50,623 nucleotides of DNA from an uncultured Phascolarctobacterium sp. (lineage in GTDB: Bacteria; Bacillota; Negativicutes; Acidaminococcales; Acidaminococcaceae), in the NCBI GenBank assembly GCA_905200645.1, contig CAJKLD010000018.1:1-50623 (forward strand). Reading direction: 5' to 3'. The stretch's first letter is position 1. Each line of letters begins with the position of its first letter. Below the pieces are notes generated by a model. The model was given only the letters and a program-made list of their open reading frames with translations. It was not told the origin of the DNA and searched no databases. Shown here one piece after another: positions 24,191 to 31,647 of the stretch. Position numbers and translations under genes: made by a program.

Positions 24191-25071
24191 CAGTAAAGCT
24201 CCTTTCGCCGAGCAGCCGACATGCGCATCAAATTTTTCAGCGTCTCGCCGTCGCCGCTGCGCAGCGCTTTGCGCCACAGCTCCAGCTGCTCCATGTATTT
24301 ATCAATTTCATCAGCTACTTTCTCTTTATTGGCTAAAAACAGCGTACACCACAGCTCAGGATTGATGTCAGCGACGCGGGTACCGTCGCGAAAGCTTCCG
24401 GCCACAAAATATTTTGTTTTATCATTATAAGAAGCGCTGTCCATCAAAGCCACTGCCGTCACGTGCGGCAGATTGCTGGTAAAGGCAATGGTGCGATCAT
24501 GCTCTTCCGGCGTCACCTGCACTGTATGCTTGCAGCCCAACGCCTTGGCAAAGCTTTCCAGCCAGCTGATTGCGGCAGCGGTATTATTTTTTTCCGGCAC
24601 AATAATATAATTGGCATTACAAAAAATATCTGCGTCCGCCATACCTAAGCCGCTGCTTTGACGTCCCGCCATGGGATGACCGCTGATAAATTCCATCTCC
24701 GGCGCCAGCGCCGCCTGCACCTCGGCAATCATATTATTTTTAATGCCCGCCACATCCGTAAGCAGCACATTATTTTTAAAATTCTGCACATTATTTTTGA
24801 TAAACCCCGCTATGGCTTCGGGATAAATAGCGCAGATAATCACGTCAGCCTGCTGCAGGCGGGTATCAGCTTCCGTCATGCCAAAATCAATCAAGCCCAT
24901 TCCTGCAGCCTGCGCCAAAGTCGCTGCACTGCGCTCCACGCCGATTATCTGCTTTGCTCCCAGCCTGCGCAACGCTTTGGCATAGGAACCGCCGATAAGC
25001 CCCAAGCCCACTATAGCAAAGCTTAAATTTTTCCAATTTGTGCTTCTAAAATCAGCTTCCAAAAAAATCAC
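24190..25071 (-). CDS. tyrA: Prephenate dehydrogenase
   Basis: It oxidatively decarboxylates prephenate to 4-hydroxyphenylpyruvate, the tyrosine branch. The ~290-residue protein shows the NAD-binding VGLGLIGGS, DVAGIK, SGHPMAGRQSSG and PEEHDRTIAFTSNLPH (catalytic histidine). It has no C-terminal ACT domain, so feedback by Tyr would need another site or act on DAHP synthase. The start is uncertain: GTG at 25071 is very close to AGGAG, while TTG at 25062 has ideal spacing and removes three residues. An 11-bp stem-loop lies between it and the upstream aroF. Confidence 0.93.
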   Translation of the reverse strand: MIFLEADFRSTNWKNLSFAIVGLGLIGGSYAKALRRLGAKQIIGVERSAATLAQAAGMGLIDFGMTEADTRLQQADVIICAIYPEAIAGFIKNNVQNFKNNVLLTDVAGIKNNMIAEVQAALAPEMEFISGHPMAGRQSSGLGMADADIFCNANYIIVPEKNNTAAAISWLESFAKALGCKHTVQVTPEEHDRTIAFTSNLPHVTAVALMDSASYNDKTKYFVAGSFRDGTRVADINPELWCTLFLANKEKVADEIDKYMEQLELWRKALRSGDGETLKNLMRMSAARRKELY

Positions 25072-25110
25072 TCCTAATCTACATTTCTACCATGCTGCTA
25101 AATACAAGGC

Positions 25111-25143
25111 TAGCTCCAGTGAGCAAAAAGAACACTGGAGCTA
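25111..25143. terminator. 11-bp perfect stem-loop between aroF (copy A) and tyrA
   Basis: TAGCTCCAGTG and CACTGGAGCTA form a perfect stem with an 11-base loop. On the plus strand it is followed by TTTTT, so it would terminate plus-strand (antisense) transcription. On the minus strand, the direction of the operon, no T-run follows, so it may stabilise or pause the operon mRNA rather than terminate it. Confidence 0.6.
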
Positions 25144-25155
25144 TTTTTATCTATA

Positions 25156-26169
25156 TTATAATTCACGTCCCACAATTTGAGCAATGCCTTTCAGCTCGCC
25201 CATAAGTTTGTCAAAGCGCTGCGGCTTTAAGGATTGCGCGCCGTCGCATAATGCGCATTCAGGATTGTTGTGAACTTCAATCAAAAGTCCATCCGCGCCT
25301 ACGGCTACCGCAGCCTTTGCCAAGGGCTCTACCATCCACCACAAACCCGCCGCATGACTAGGGTCGACAATTACGGGCAGATGGCTTAATTTTTTCGCCG
25401 CGGGAATGGCGCTCAAATCCAAGGTGTTGCGCGTGTAATGCTCAAAGGTGCGGATGCCGCGCTCGCACAAAATTACATTTTCGTTGCCGCCTGCCATGAT
25501 GTATTCGGCGGACATAATCCATTCTTCAATCGTTGCTGAAAGACCGCGCTTCAACAGTATCGGCTTGTTGGTTTTGCCTAATTCTTTCAACAGCTCAAAA
25601 TTCTGCATGTTGCGCGCGCCTACTTGAATTAAATCCACATCCTCCACAAAGCGTTCAATTTTATCAGCCGACATAATTTCGGTACAGATAGGCAGGCCGG
25701 TTTCTTCGCGGGCAGCCTTTAGATAGTCAAGGCCAAGCTCCTTTAACCCTTGGAAAGAATACGGCGAAGTACGTGGTTTAAAAGCGCCGCCGCGCAGCAA
25801 ACTTGCGCCGCTGGCCTTAACATCCTCGGCCACCGCCGTAATCTGCTCAACACTTTCAACCGAACAGGGACCGGCGATAACCTGAATTTTTTTACCGCCG
25901 ATGGGTACGCCGCAGACGTTAACAATGCTGTCTTCCGGATGAAAAGCGCGGTTAGCACGTTTGAAAGGCTCCTGCACGCGCATAACCTTTTCTACGCCTT
26001 CATAAACCAAAAGCAAATTCATATCCAGCGAGCTGGTGTCGCCAACTACGCCGAACAATGAAGAATTTACGCCGTTGCTGGCATGAATTTGGAAGCCTCT
26101 GTTTTCTAACTGCGCCTTTACTCTGGTTCTGTCCTCTACGGTAGCTGTGGGTTTAAATACAATAATCAT
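25156..26169 (-). CDS. aroF: DAHP synthase, type I-beta with N-terminal regulatory domain (copy A)
   Basis: It condenses phosphoenolpyruvate and erythrose 4-phosphate, the entry step to aromatic synthesis. The 337-residue protein has an N-terminal ferredoxin-like (ACT-type) domain of about 70 residues and a KDSA-like barrel, as in Thermotoga maritima. It shows VIAGPCSVES, RGGAFKPRTSPYSFQG and VDPSHAAG. The ATG at 26169 has AGGAGAG upstream and matches the paralogue's start; an earlier codon at 26190 is less likely. Its catalytic domain shares a 590-bp near-identical block with copy B, whereas the N-terminal domain has drifted, suggesting different effector sensitivity. Confidence 0.95.
   Translation of the reverse strand: MIIVFKPTATVEDRTRVKAQLENRGFQIHASNGVNSSLFGVVGDTSSLDMNLLLVYEGVEKVMRVQEPFKRANRAFHPEDSIVNVCGVPIGGKKIQVIAGPCSVESVEQITAVAEDVKASGASLLRGGAFKPRTSPYSFQGLKELGLDYLKAAREETGLPICTEIMSADKIERFVEDVDLIQVGARNMQNFELLKELGKTNKPILLKRGLSATIEEWIMSAEYIMAGGNENVILCERGIRTFEHYTRNTLDLSAIPAAKKLSHLPVIVDPSHAAGLWWMVEPLAKAAVAVGADGLLIEVHNNPECALCDGAQSLKPQRFDKLMGELKGIAQIVGREL
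25222..25811. repeat. 590-bp near-identical direct repeat, unit 1 (within aroF copy A)
   Basis: Aligned by eye with 26334-26923, offset 1112 bases, only two differences are seen (25243 G versus A, 25774 T versus G). Flanking coding sequence on both sides diverges sharply. Confidence 0.92.
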
Positions 26170-26267
26170 GGTGAAATCTCTCCTTTTCAACTAATCTACA
26201 ATACTACAGTGCTACGCTTTAGTTAAAGCGAGAATATTTAACGCTTAGGCAAGCGCAAAAAACTTTT

Positions 26268-27281
26268 CTACATTTCTCTGCCGATAATGCGGGCAATGCC
26301 TTTCAGCTCGCCCATCAAACGGGCAAAGCGTTCCGGCTTTAAGGATTGCGCGCCATCGCATAATGCGCATTCAGGATTGTTGTGAACTTCAATCAAAAGT
26401 CCATCCGCGCCTACGGCTACCGCAGCCTTTGCCAAGGGCTCTACCATCCACCACAAACCCGCCGCATGACTAGGGTCGACAATTACGGGCAGATGGCTTA
26501 ATTTTTTCGCCGCGGGAATGGCGCTCAAATCCAAGGTGTTGCGCGTGTAATGCTCAAAGGTGCGGATGCCGCGCTCGCACAAAATTACATTTTCGTTGCC
26601 GCCTGCCATGATGTATTCGGCGGACATAATCCATTCTTCAATCGTTGCTGAAAGACCGCGCTTCAACAGTATCGGCTTGTTGGTTTTGCCTAATTCTTTC
26701 AACAGCTCAAAATTCTGCATGTTGCGCGCGCCTACTTGAATTAAATCCACATCCTCCACAAAGCGTTCAATTTTATCAGCCGACATAATTTCGGTACAGA
26801 TAGGCAGGCCGGTTTCTTCGCGGGCAGCCTTTAGATAGTCAAGGCCAAGCTCCTTTAACCCTTGGAAAGAATACGGCGAAGTACGGGGTTTAAAAGCGCC
26901 GCCGCGCAGCAAACTTGCGCCGCCGAGCTTGACGGATCTGGCAACTTCCGTAACCTGCTCCATGCTTTCAACCGAACAGGGCCCGGCAATAACCTGTAAC
27001 TTTTTGCCGCCGATGGGTACTCCCGCTACATTTACTATACTGTCATAGGGATGGAAAGCACGATTGGCACGTTTAAAAGGCTCCTGTACACGCATAACCT
27101 TGTCAACGGCTTCATCAATACGCAGCATATTCATATCCAAAGCGCTGGTATCACCGATAATACCAAAAATGGTCATGTTCACACCATTGATTTCGTTAAT
27201 TTGGAAACCCTGACGCTCCAAATTGGCTCTCATTTTTGCTTTACTTTGCTCGGGTGCACCTGGTTTGAATACAATTACCAT
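26268..27281 (-). CDS. aroF: DAHP synthase, type I-beta with N-terminal regulatory domain (copy B, first gene of the aromatic operon)
   Basis: Same 337-residue architecture as copy A: N-terminal ferredoxin-like regulatory domain (MVIVFKPGAPEQSKAKMRA onward), then a barrel with VIAGPCSVES, RGGAFKPRTSPYSFQG and VDPSHAAG. Residues of the barrel from about 120 to 315 are almost identical to copy A, while the first ~110 residues differ at many positions (for example NEINGVNMTIF against HASNGVNSSLF). GGAGAG precedes the ATG. It is the first structural gene after the aromatic-rich leader ORF and terminator, so its expression should respond first to attenuation. Confidence 0.95.
   Translation of the reverse strand: MVIVFKPGAPEQSKAKMRANLERQGFQINEINGVNMTIFGIIGDTSALDMNMLRIDEAVDKVMRVQEPFKRANRAFHPYDSIVNVAGVPIGGKKLQVIAGPCSVESMEQVTEVARSVKLGGASLLRGGAFKPRTSPYSFQGLKELGLDYLKAAREETGLPICTEIMSADKIERFVEDVDLIQVGARNMQNFELLKELGKTNKPILLKRGLSATIEEWIMSAEYIMAGGNENVILCERGIRTFEHYTRNTLDLSAIPAAKKLSHLPVIVDPSHAAGLWWMVEPLAKAAVAVGADGLLIEVHNNPECALCDGAQSLKPERFARLMGELKGIARIIGREM
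26334..26923. repeat. 590-bp near-identical direct repeat, unit 2 (within aroF copy B)
   Basis: Partner of 25222-25811; see that entry. The repeat covers most of the catalytic barrel and stops short of both gene ends. Confidence 0.92.
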
Positions 27282-27346
27282 GAAAAATCTCTCCTTTTTC
27301 CTACGTTTGCGCAGGTCCGCTTATAATATTTGTCAAATTTTATCAT

Positions 27347-27375
27347 TAAAAAAACAGGCTCCGTAAAAGAGCCTG
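27347..27375 (-). terminator. Intrinsic terminator in the aromatic operon leader (attenuator)
   Basis: On the minus strand CAGGCTC pairs with GAGCCTG (extendable to AAGCAGGCTC:GAGCCTGTTT) around the loop TTTTACG, followed by seven T residues. It sits 40 bases after the stop of the aromatic-rich leader ORF and 66 bases before the first aroF. AAGCCT at 27424-27419, just before the leader stop codon, can pair with AGGCT of the terminator's 5' arm and could act as an antiterminator. Confidence 0.85.
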
Positions 27376-27414
27376 CTTAAAAAGCATCTTGAAGATGTCA
27401 TATACAAATACTAT

Positions 27415-27546
27415 TTATAGGCTTCTATTACGTTTGCTGCTATATGCTTTTTTCCATGCCAAAAAACCGGTGCTAAAGTAGTAGCTAAAGACCGGAGCAT
27501 AATAAAAGCCATATTCAGTTACAGCGTTCAGCTTAACAGAATCCAT
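27415..27546 (-). CDS. Putative Phe/Tyr leader peptide of the aromatic operon
   Basis: A 43-codon ORF (ATG 27546, AGGTGA six bases upstream) encodes MDSVKLNAVTE followed by YGFYYAPVFSYYFSTGF, then LAWKKAY and a basic tail. Six Tyr, four Phe and one Trp fall within residues 12-35, far above chance. It has its own promoter (27596-27624) and is followed by an intrinsic terminator before the first DAHP synthase gene, the classical arrangement of ribosome-mediated attenuation. With ample Tyr/Phe the ribosome would reach the stop codon and cover AAGCCT, letting the terminator form; stalling would free it. No other function is evident. The mechanism is inferred from sequence. Confidence 0.8.
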   Translation of the reverse strand: MDSVKLNAVTEYGFYYAPVFSYYFSTGFLAWKKAYSSKRNRSL

Positions 27547-27595
27547 TGAATTCACCTGCAAAATAATTTTATCGTCTATGTCAACGATTGGAAAC

Positions 27596-27624
27596 ATTTT
27601 ACAGCTAGCGTTACACAGCGTCAA
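27596..27624 (-). promoter_or_regulatory. Promoter of the aromatic amino acid operon
   Basis: On the minus strand TTGACG (27624-27619) and TAAAAT (27601-27596) are exactly 17 bases apart. The predicted start lies near 27589, about 40 bases before the leader ORF ATG and roughly 310 bases before the first aroF. Confidence 0.75.
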
Positions 27625-28155
27625 GAAAAAATATGCATGTTACTGACTTTTTTTATTTTTGCAAAAAAAGTGTAACGTGGATTACAGAATTTGAATTTTT
27701 GTGTTTGTGAGGAATTTTTACTTTTGACGTTCACGAGAACGTCAGCGCGTTTTTAAATATTCTTCTTTGTAGCCAAAGAAGAATCAAGAAATCTCGCGCT
27801 TTTCAAAGCGCGGCAAAGAATAGAGCTTCAACCCTTAACAGGCATCGCCTTTATCCGGTCGCAACCAGGCAATGGCTCCCACAAGGCTAGTGGTTCTAGG
27901 TCATTGCGGCTCGCAATGCAGGACTTTGGCGGTCTACCGCAAAGAGAGTTGTACGCCAGCGTGCTTTTTGTACTTGCCTGCACCTAAAATATTCACCGTT
28001 GCGTAGATTTTAGTAGCAAAAGTAAGCAAGAAGTTTAGCTATCGTTTATTCAGCGTGCTACCGCAGTCATTGGTGATGTGGTTGTTTGTTTTGCGAATGA
28101 ACGTTATCACTATGAAGCCAGTTGGACTTACTGCCTGCAAGTAAGGGTTCTTTTG

Positions 28156-28203
28156 GATACTTTTACCCTAAAGGGCACGCGTCTTGACCACAAGAAAAGT
28201 ATC
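28156..28203. repeat. Palindromic intergenic element, copy 1 of a pair
   Basis: GATACTTTT pairs with AAAAGTATC, enclosing ACCCTAAAGGGCACGC and TCTTG. The flank GCCTGCAA about 20 bases before it is also repeated before copy 2, giving a tandem period of about 100 bases. Confidence 0.75.
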
Positions 28204-28255
28204 ATAACAAACGCTGCGCGTGCGCTTGCACGCCTGCAATTAAAGGCTCTTTTTG

Positions 28256-28304
28256 CATACTTTTTACCCTAAAGGGCACGCATCTTGCCCTAAGAAAAAG
28301 TATG
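28256..28304. repeat. Palindromic intergenic element, copy 2 of a pair
   Basis: CATACTTTTT pairs with AAAAAGTATG around ACCCTAAAGGGCACGC, the same core as copy 1, with GGGC/GCCC pairing inside. Outer bases have changed in a compensating way (G/C to C/G), which keeps the stem. Confidence 0.75.
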
Positions 28305-28314
28305 ATACTAGCAT

Positions 28315-28393
28315 TGAACGAGCGCTAATATATCGCCGCTATAATTTCACAACACATATAAGTGGTCGTTCCTGTCGCGAAACGCGACAGGAA
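28315..28393 (+). repeat. Dispersed intergenic repeat, copy 2
   Basis: Starts TTGAACGAGCG, continues through ATATAT, and ends in a perfect hairpin TTCCTGTCGCG-AAA-CGCGACAGGAA (28369-28393). It is related to 5829-5919. It lies just downstream of the CHAD gene stop but has no T-run, so it is not an ordinary terminator. Confidence 0.55.
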
Positions 28394-28401
28394 TACGTCT
28401 T

Positions 28402-29754
28402 TTATAATTCCTCCTGCCAAGCCGCCAGCAGACTGCTGAACTCCTCCCACTGCGCCGCCAGCTGCTCCATAGCCGCGTCGGCCTTAGCCTGCTCCCAACC
28501 GCGCAGCAGCGCTATTTCATAACGCAGCTCCGGTATTTCCTGATGATTGGCAGCTAAATTTTCCATATAACGTTCGTTAACATAATCGTCATGCAAAATT
28601 CCCAGCATATCCTGCAAATATTTTAAACTGCGCAAAAGTCTCGGCGATGCGCTAAGTTCCGGCACGCTCTGCAAGGCATAGCGAAAACGCTTCAGCTTAA
28701 TGCGTATTTTATGAAGCTGCTCCCTATCGCTGATATCAGAATATTTTTGCGGCAGCAGCTGAATTTTTTCTGCCCAACCGCCCAAACGTTTGCGGAAAAA
28801 TCCTGTTAAATCCCAGCGCTGTTCCTTGCTTTGAGCAGCCTGAACCTGTAGAAACAGCAACAGCTGCGCCAATTCCAAAGTCAGTAAATTAAGTTTTAAG
28901 CCCTGCAAGCTTTTTTGCAGTTCCTGTTTACGCAGCTGCTCCAGCAAACGCTGCAAATTCGACACGGTCTGCATCCTTTCATTACCGGACGGCAGATTTT
29001 CCTGCCGCTTAGCTGCCGTTTCTGTATTTTCCTCGTCGTTGCCGCTCTGACGCATACGCAGACGCGAGCAAGTCAAAAGCATTACGTCAAACTCGCGCAC
29101 GCCAGCCATAGCGGTAGCTTTTGCTTTTATTTTTTGCTGCCACTCTAAAGCTTCCGTCTCCGGCAGTAAAGGCTTTACTAAAGCCAAAAACGAGCGCAAA
29201 CGCCGCAGCTTCACGCGCAGCTGACGCCACAAGGGACGCTGACTGCCGCTCGTAACCAACACCTGCTCCCACAGCTTGTTGATGCCGTAAAGCTGCCAAG
29301 GAATATGGCAGACAAGCGCCGTCGCCGCATTTTCTGCATCATAATCATTTAGCTTGTCCAAACAGTAGCAGCCCCGGTGCAAATCTATGCGACGGGATAA
29401 ATCAGGCTCGTCCAGCACAAAACGCTGCTTGCCGGACAGCAATTTAGCGAGTATCCGTTGCATTGCCGTTACCGCTTCACCACTGCGTCCGTCAAACTCT
29501 AAAACAATATCCGCCACCTGCACCGGCTTATCGCTCACCAATAAAACGCCCCAGGCGCAGACCACGCTGTAATCTGTGCCGTTTATTTTAGGCGTAAAGC
29601 GCGCCATGCGGCATTTATACATATCGTTGTCGCTGAAATATTTTTCTTTTACCTTATATTTTACCGTACACGGAGGCAGCAGCTTTTTTACCAGCCCCAA
29701 AAGCTGCGCTTGATGCTTAATATCTACGCCGTGCAGACAAATTTTTTGCTTCAT
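28402..29754 (-). CDS. CHAD domain protein with degenerate CYTH-like N-terminal region
   Basis: The C-terminal half of this 450-residue protein is rich in helices with the basic, histidine-bearing pattern of CHAD domains (LHKIRIKLKRFRYAL, LQDMLGILHDDYV), which bind polyphosphate. The first ~190 residues resemble the CYTH triphosphate tunnel fold only weakly (DIVLEFDGRSGEAVTAM matches its E-L-x-L segment) and the usual N-terminal E-x-E-x-K is not visible, so triphosphatase activity is doubtful. The ATG overlaps the preceding dehydrogenase stop by one base (TAATG). It is last of a four-gene operon. Confidence 0.8.
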   Translation of the reverse strand: MKQKICLHGVDIKHQAQLLGLVKKLLPPCTVKYKVKEKYFSDNDMYKCRMARFTPKINGTDYSVVCAWGVLLVSDKPVQVADIVLEFDGRSGEAVTAMQRILAKLLSGKQRFVLDEPDLSRRIDLHRGCYCLDKLNDYDAENAATALVCHIPWQLYGINKLWEQVLVTSGSQRPLWRQLRVKLRRLRSFLALVKPLLPETEALEWQQKIKAKATAMAGVREFDVMLLTCSRLRMRQSGNDEENTETAAKRQENLPSGNERMQTVSNLQRLLEQLRKQELQKSLQGLKLNLLTLELAQLLLFLQVQAAQSKEQRWDLTGFFRKRLGGWAEKIQLLPQKYSDISDREQLHKIRIKLKRFRYALQSVPELSASPRLLRSLKYLQDMLGILHDDYVNERYMENLAANHQEIPELRYEIALLRGWEQAKADAAMEQLAAQWEEFSSLLAAWQEEL

Positions 29755-30719
29755 TATTTTACCTGCGCAGGCAAGGGCTTGCCTGTCAATCCTGCTAAAA
29801 TATTTTCTACCGTAAGCATAGCCATGGCGTCGCGGGTTTCCACAGTAGCGCTGGCCATGTGAGGCGTTACGGTAACATTAGGCAGCGTCAGCAGCTTGTG
29901 CTCGCCGGGCAGCGGTTCCGGGTCGGTAACATCCATTGCCGCATAAGCCAAATGACCGCCGGTCAAAGCTTCGTATAAAGCGTCCGTATCTACTACGCCG
30001 CCGCGGCTGATATTCACCAGACGCGCGCCCTTTTTCATTTTGCTCAAGGCTTCGGCATTTATTAAATGTTTGGTTGATGGATTCAGCGTCACTGCCAGCA
30101 AAACTACGTCGGCCTGCGCCAAAAGCTCTTCCTGGCTAAGATATTTTACGTTTAACGCTGCGTCGTCGTTACGCTGACGGCGGTTGTGATATACAACCTG
30201 CATTTTACTGGCCTGAGCGCGTTTTGCAATGGCGCTGCCAATATCGCCCATGCCGATAATACCCAAAATCTTGCCTGCCAAATCGGAAGTCAAGCCAAAG
30301 GGCTTACGCTGTCCCCAAAGTCCTTGCCTCACATGCTCGTGAGCTTTGACAAGGCGGCGGGCGCTGTCGATTATCAAGCCGTAAGCCAAATCTGCCACGG
30401 CGTCCACCAAAACGCCGGGAGTATTACCCACTGCTACGCCATGCGCGGTGCATGCTGCCACATCAATATTATCGTAGCCAACGGAAGCTTGGGCGATAAC
30501 CTTTAATCGGGGAGCCTTGCGCAAAAGCTCCTCATCAATCCGCATATTGCCCGTAGAAAAAAGCGCGTCAGCCTGTGCCAGCTTCGCCTCAAATTCTTCC
30601 TTGGGCATGCGTCCGCCCTGCTGCCAGCCAACTAAATTTACTGTATCAGATAATTTATTGTAAGCGCAGGGGCGCATTTTTCCCGTAGCTAAAACAGTAA
30701 AATTCTGCATATTCTCCAT
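29754..30719 (-). CDS. D-isomer specific 2-hydroxyacid dehydrogenase (glyoxylate/hydroxypyruvate reductase-like)
   Basis: This 321-residue NAD(P)-dependent dehydrogenase shows the Rossmann signature GIIGMGDIGSAIAKRA and the catalytic arginine in NISRGGVVD, followed by a DPEP glutamate and the histidine in TVTPHMASAT. HNRR after the second beta strand suggests NADPH preference, as in GhrB-type reductases. The exact substrate cannot be set. Either ATG 30719 or ATG 30710 could start it; neither has a strong ribosome site. It is 24 bases after the VOC gene and overlaps the CHAD gene, so it is in the middle of an operon. Confidence 0.9.
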   Translation of the reverse strand: MENMQNFTVLATGKMRPCAYNKLSDTVNLVGWQQGGRMPKEEFEAKLAQADALFSTGNMRIDEELLRKAPRLKVIAQASVGYDNIDVAACTAHGVAVGNTPGVLVDAVADLAYGLIIDSARRLVKAHEHVRQGLWGQRKPFGLTSDLAGKILGIIGMGDIGSAIAKRAQASKMQVVYHNRRQRNDDAALNVKYLSQEELLAQADVVLLAVTLNPSTKHLINAEALSKMKKGARLVNISRGGVVDTDALYEALTGGHLAYAAMDVTDPEPLPGEHKLLTLPNVTVTPHMASATVETRDAMAMLTVENILAGLTGKPLPAQVK

Positions 30720-30743
30720 TTATTTTTCAACTCGTTTCTTAAT

Positions 30744-31112
30744 TTATTTTTTCGGCAAAATTTCCAGCCAGTAATTATCCGGGTCGCTGATAAAATAAAT
30801 ACCCATAGCCGGATTTTCGTAGCAAATGCAGCCCATTTCCTTGTGTTTGGCGTGAGCTGCCGCATAATCCTCTACCACAAACGCTAAATGAAATTCATTT
30901 TCGCCCAAATTATACGGCTCCTTGCGATCGCGCAGCCAGGTCAGCTCCAGCTGATGCGGCGTTTTGCCGTCGGTTAAATATACCAAAATAAAGCTGCCAT
31001 CCTCGGCCACCTTGCGGCGCGCTTCCTTTAAGCCCAAAGCCTGCTCATAAAATTTTAAGCTTTTATCAAGATCCAGTACGTTGAAATTATTGTGTGCAAA
31101 AGTAAATTCCAT
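30744..31112 (-). CDS. gloA: VOC family glyoxalase I-like protein
   Basis: A 122-residue vicinal oxygen chelate protein with two beta-alpha-beta-beta-beta modules. Metal ligands typical of glyoxalase I are visible: H7 region (FAHNNF), E in HQLELTW, H in EFHLAFVV and E in YWLEIL. It probably isomerises methylglyoxal hemithioacetals, although thiol partner and substrate are uncertain. AGGTG precedes the ATG. It lies 28 bases after the DUF456 gene and 24 bases before a dehydrogenase that may act on 2-oxoaldehyde-derived acids. Confidence 0.85.
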   Translation of the reverse strand: MEFTFAHNNFNVLDLDKSLKFYEQALGLKEARRKVAEDGSFILVYLTDGKTPHQLELTWLRDRKEPYNLGENEFHLAFVVEDYAAAHAKHKEMGCICYENPAMGIYFISDPDNYWLEILPKK

Positions 31113-31140
31113 CTTTTCACCTCATTGTAAATATTAAAAT

Positions 31141-31647
31141 TTAAAAATAAACCTGTTTTAACAGCAGCACTGCCAAAGTTATAGCGGCAACCACCTTACC
31201 TAAAAGCGCAAAAAAACGTGTTTTAGCGGCAACCAGCGCCAAATGCGCTGCATCCTTGCGAATGCCCGTGCGCGCCAACTCATAAAAAAAGGCCGTTATA
31301 CCTGCGCCAGCCATACCGCCGATAATAGAGCCTAAAATCGGTAAAAACGCTGTACCCAAAAGCGTTCCTACAAAACCGCCAAGAGCAATTAGCAGAACTG
31401 CCAGCCACGAAACCTTTTCTTTTTTTATTCCAAAAAGCGCAACGCAAAATTCCCACGCTTCGCCTAAAAGATAAGTTAAAATCATCACAGACAGCAGTCG
31501 GCCGCTAAAATATCTGGCTTCGTCAAAAAAAGCTAGACCAATGCCGGTAAGCAGCATAATGCTGTTGCCGGGCAAATCAAAAATAGTTAAAAAAGGACAA
31601 ATAACAGCTACGATTACGGCTAAAATTTTTTCTGCAAGAAATTCCAT
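31141..31647 (-). CDS. DUF456 family membrane protein
   Basis: A 168-residue protein with about four or five hydrophobic segments, including an N-terminal one (ILAVIVAVICPFLTIFDLPGN) and the Gly-rich GGFVGTLLGTAFLPILGSIIGG typical of DUF456. No catalytic residues are evident and the family's function is unknown. GGAGG precedes the ATG. It is the first gene of the operon leading to the VOC, dehydrogenase and CHAD genes. Confidence 0.85.
   Translation of the reverse strand: MEFLAEKILAVIVAVICPFLTIFDLPGNSIMLLTGIGLAFFDEARYFSGRLLSVMILTYLLGEAWEFCVALFGIKKEKVSWLAVLLIALGGFVGTLLGTAFLPILGSIIGGMAGAGITAFFYELARTGIRKDAAHLALVAAKTRFFALLGKVVAAITLAVLLLKQVYF

Larger units (their letters stand above)
27725..28312. 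other. Non-coding, hairpin-rich island
   Basis: Between the aromatic operon promoter and the CHAD gene there are about 775 bases with no credible gene. Inverted repeats seen include GACGTTC-ACGA-GAACGTC (27725-27742), ATTCTTCTTT paired with AAAGAAGAAT (27759-27784), CGCGCTTTT against AAAGCGCG soon after, and CATTGCG against CGCAATG near 27902-27918. A 64-codon plus-strand frame at 28078-28272 runs through the repeats without a ribosome site. The sequence looks like accumulated intergenic repeats or a decayed region. Confidence 0.6.

Noticed and set aside
26191..26267. Terminator between the two aroF genes
   Set aside because: CGCTTTAACTAAAGCG-like pairing exists but the stem is short and no T-run follows in the operon direction.
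27331..27336. TTGACA hexamer (minus strand) just upstream of the first aroF, as an operon promoter
   Set aside because: No acceptable -10 hexamer lies 16-18 bases downstream (TGCGCA at the expected place); the leader promoter at 27596-27624 is much better.
28078..28272. 64-codon plus-strand frame in the hairpin island
   Set aside because: It crosses one palindromic element and enters the next, and has no ribosome site.
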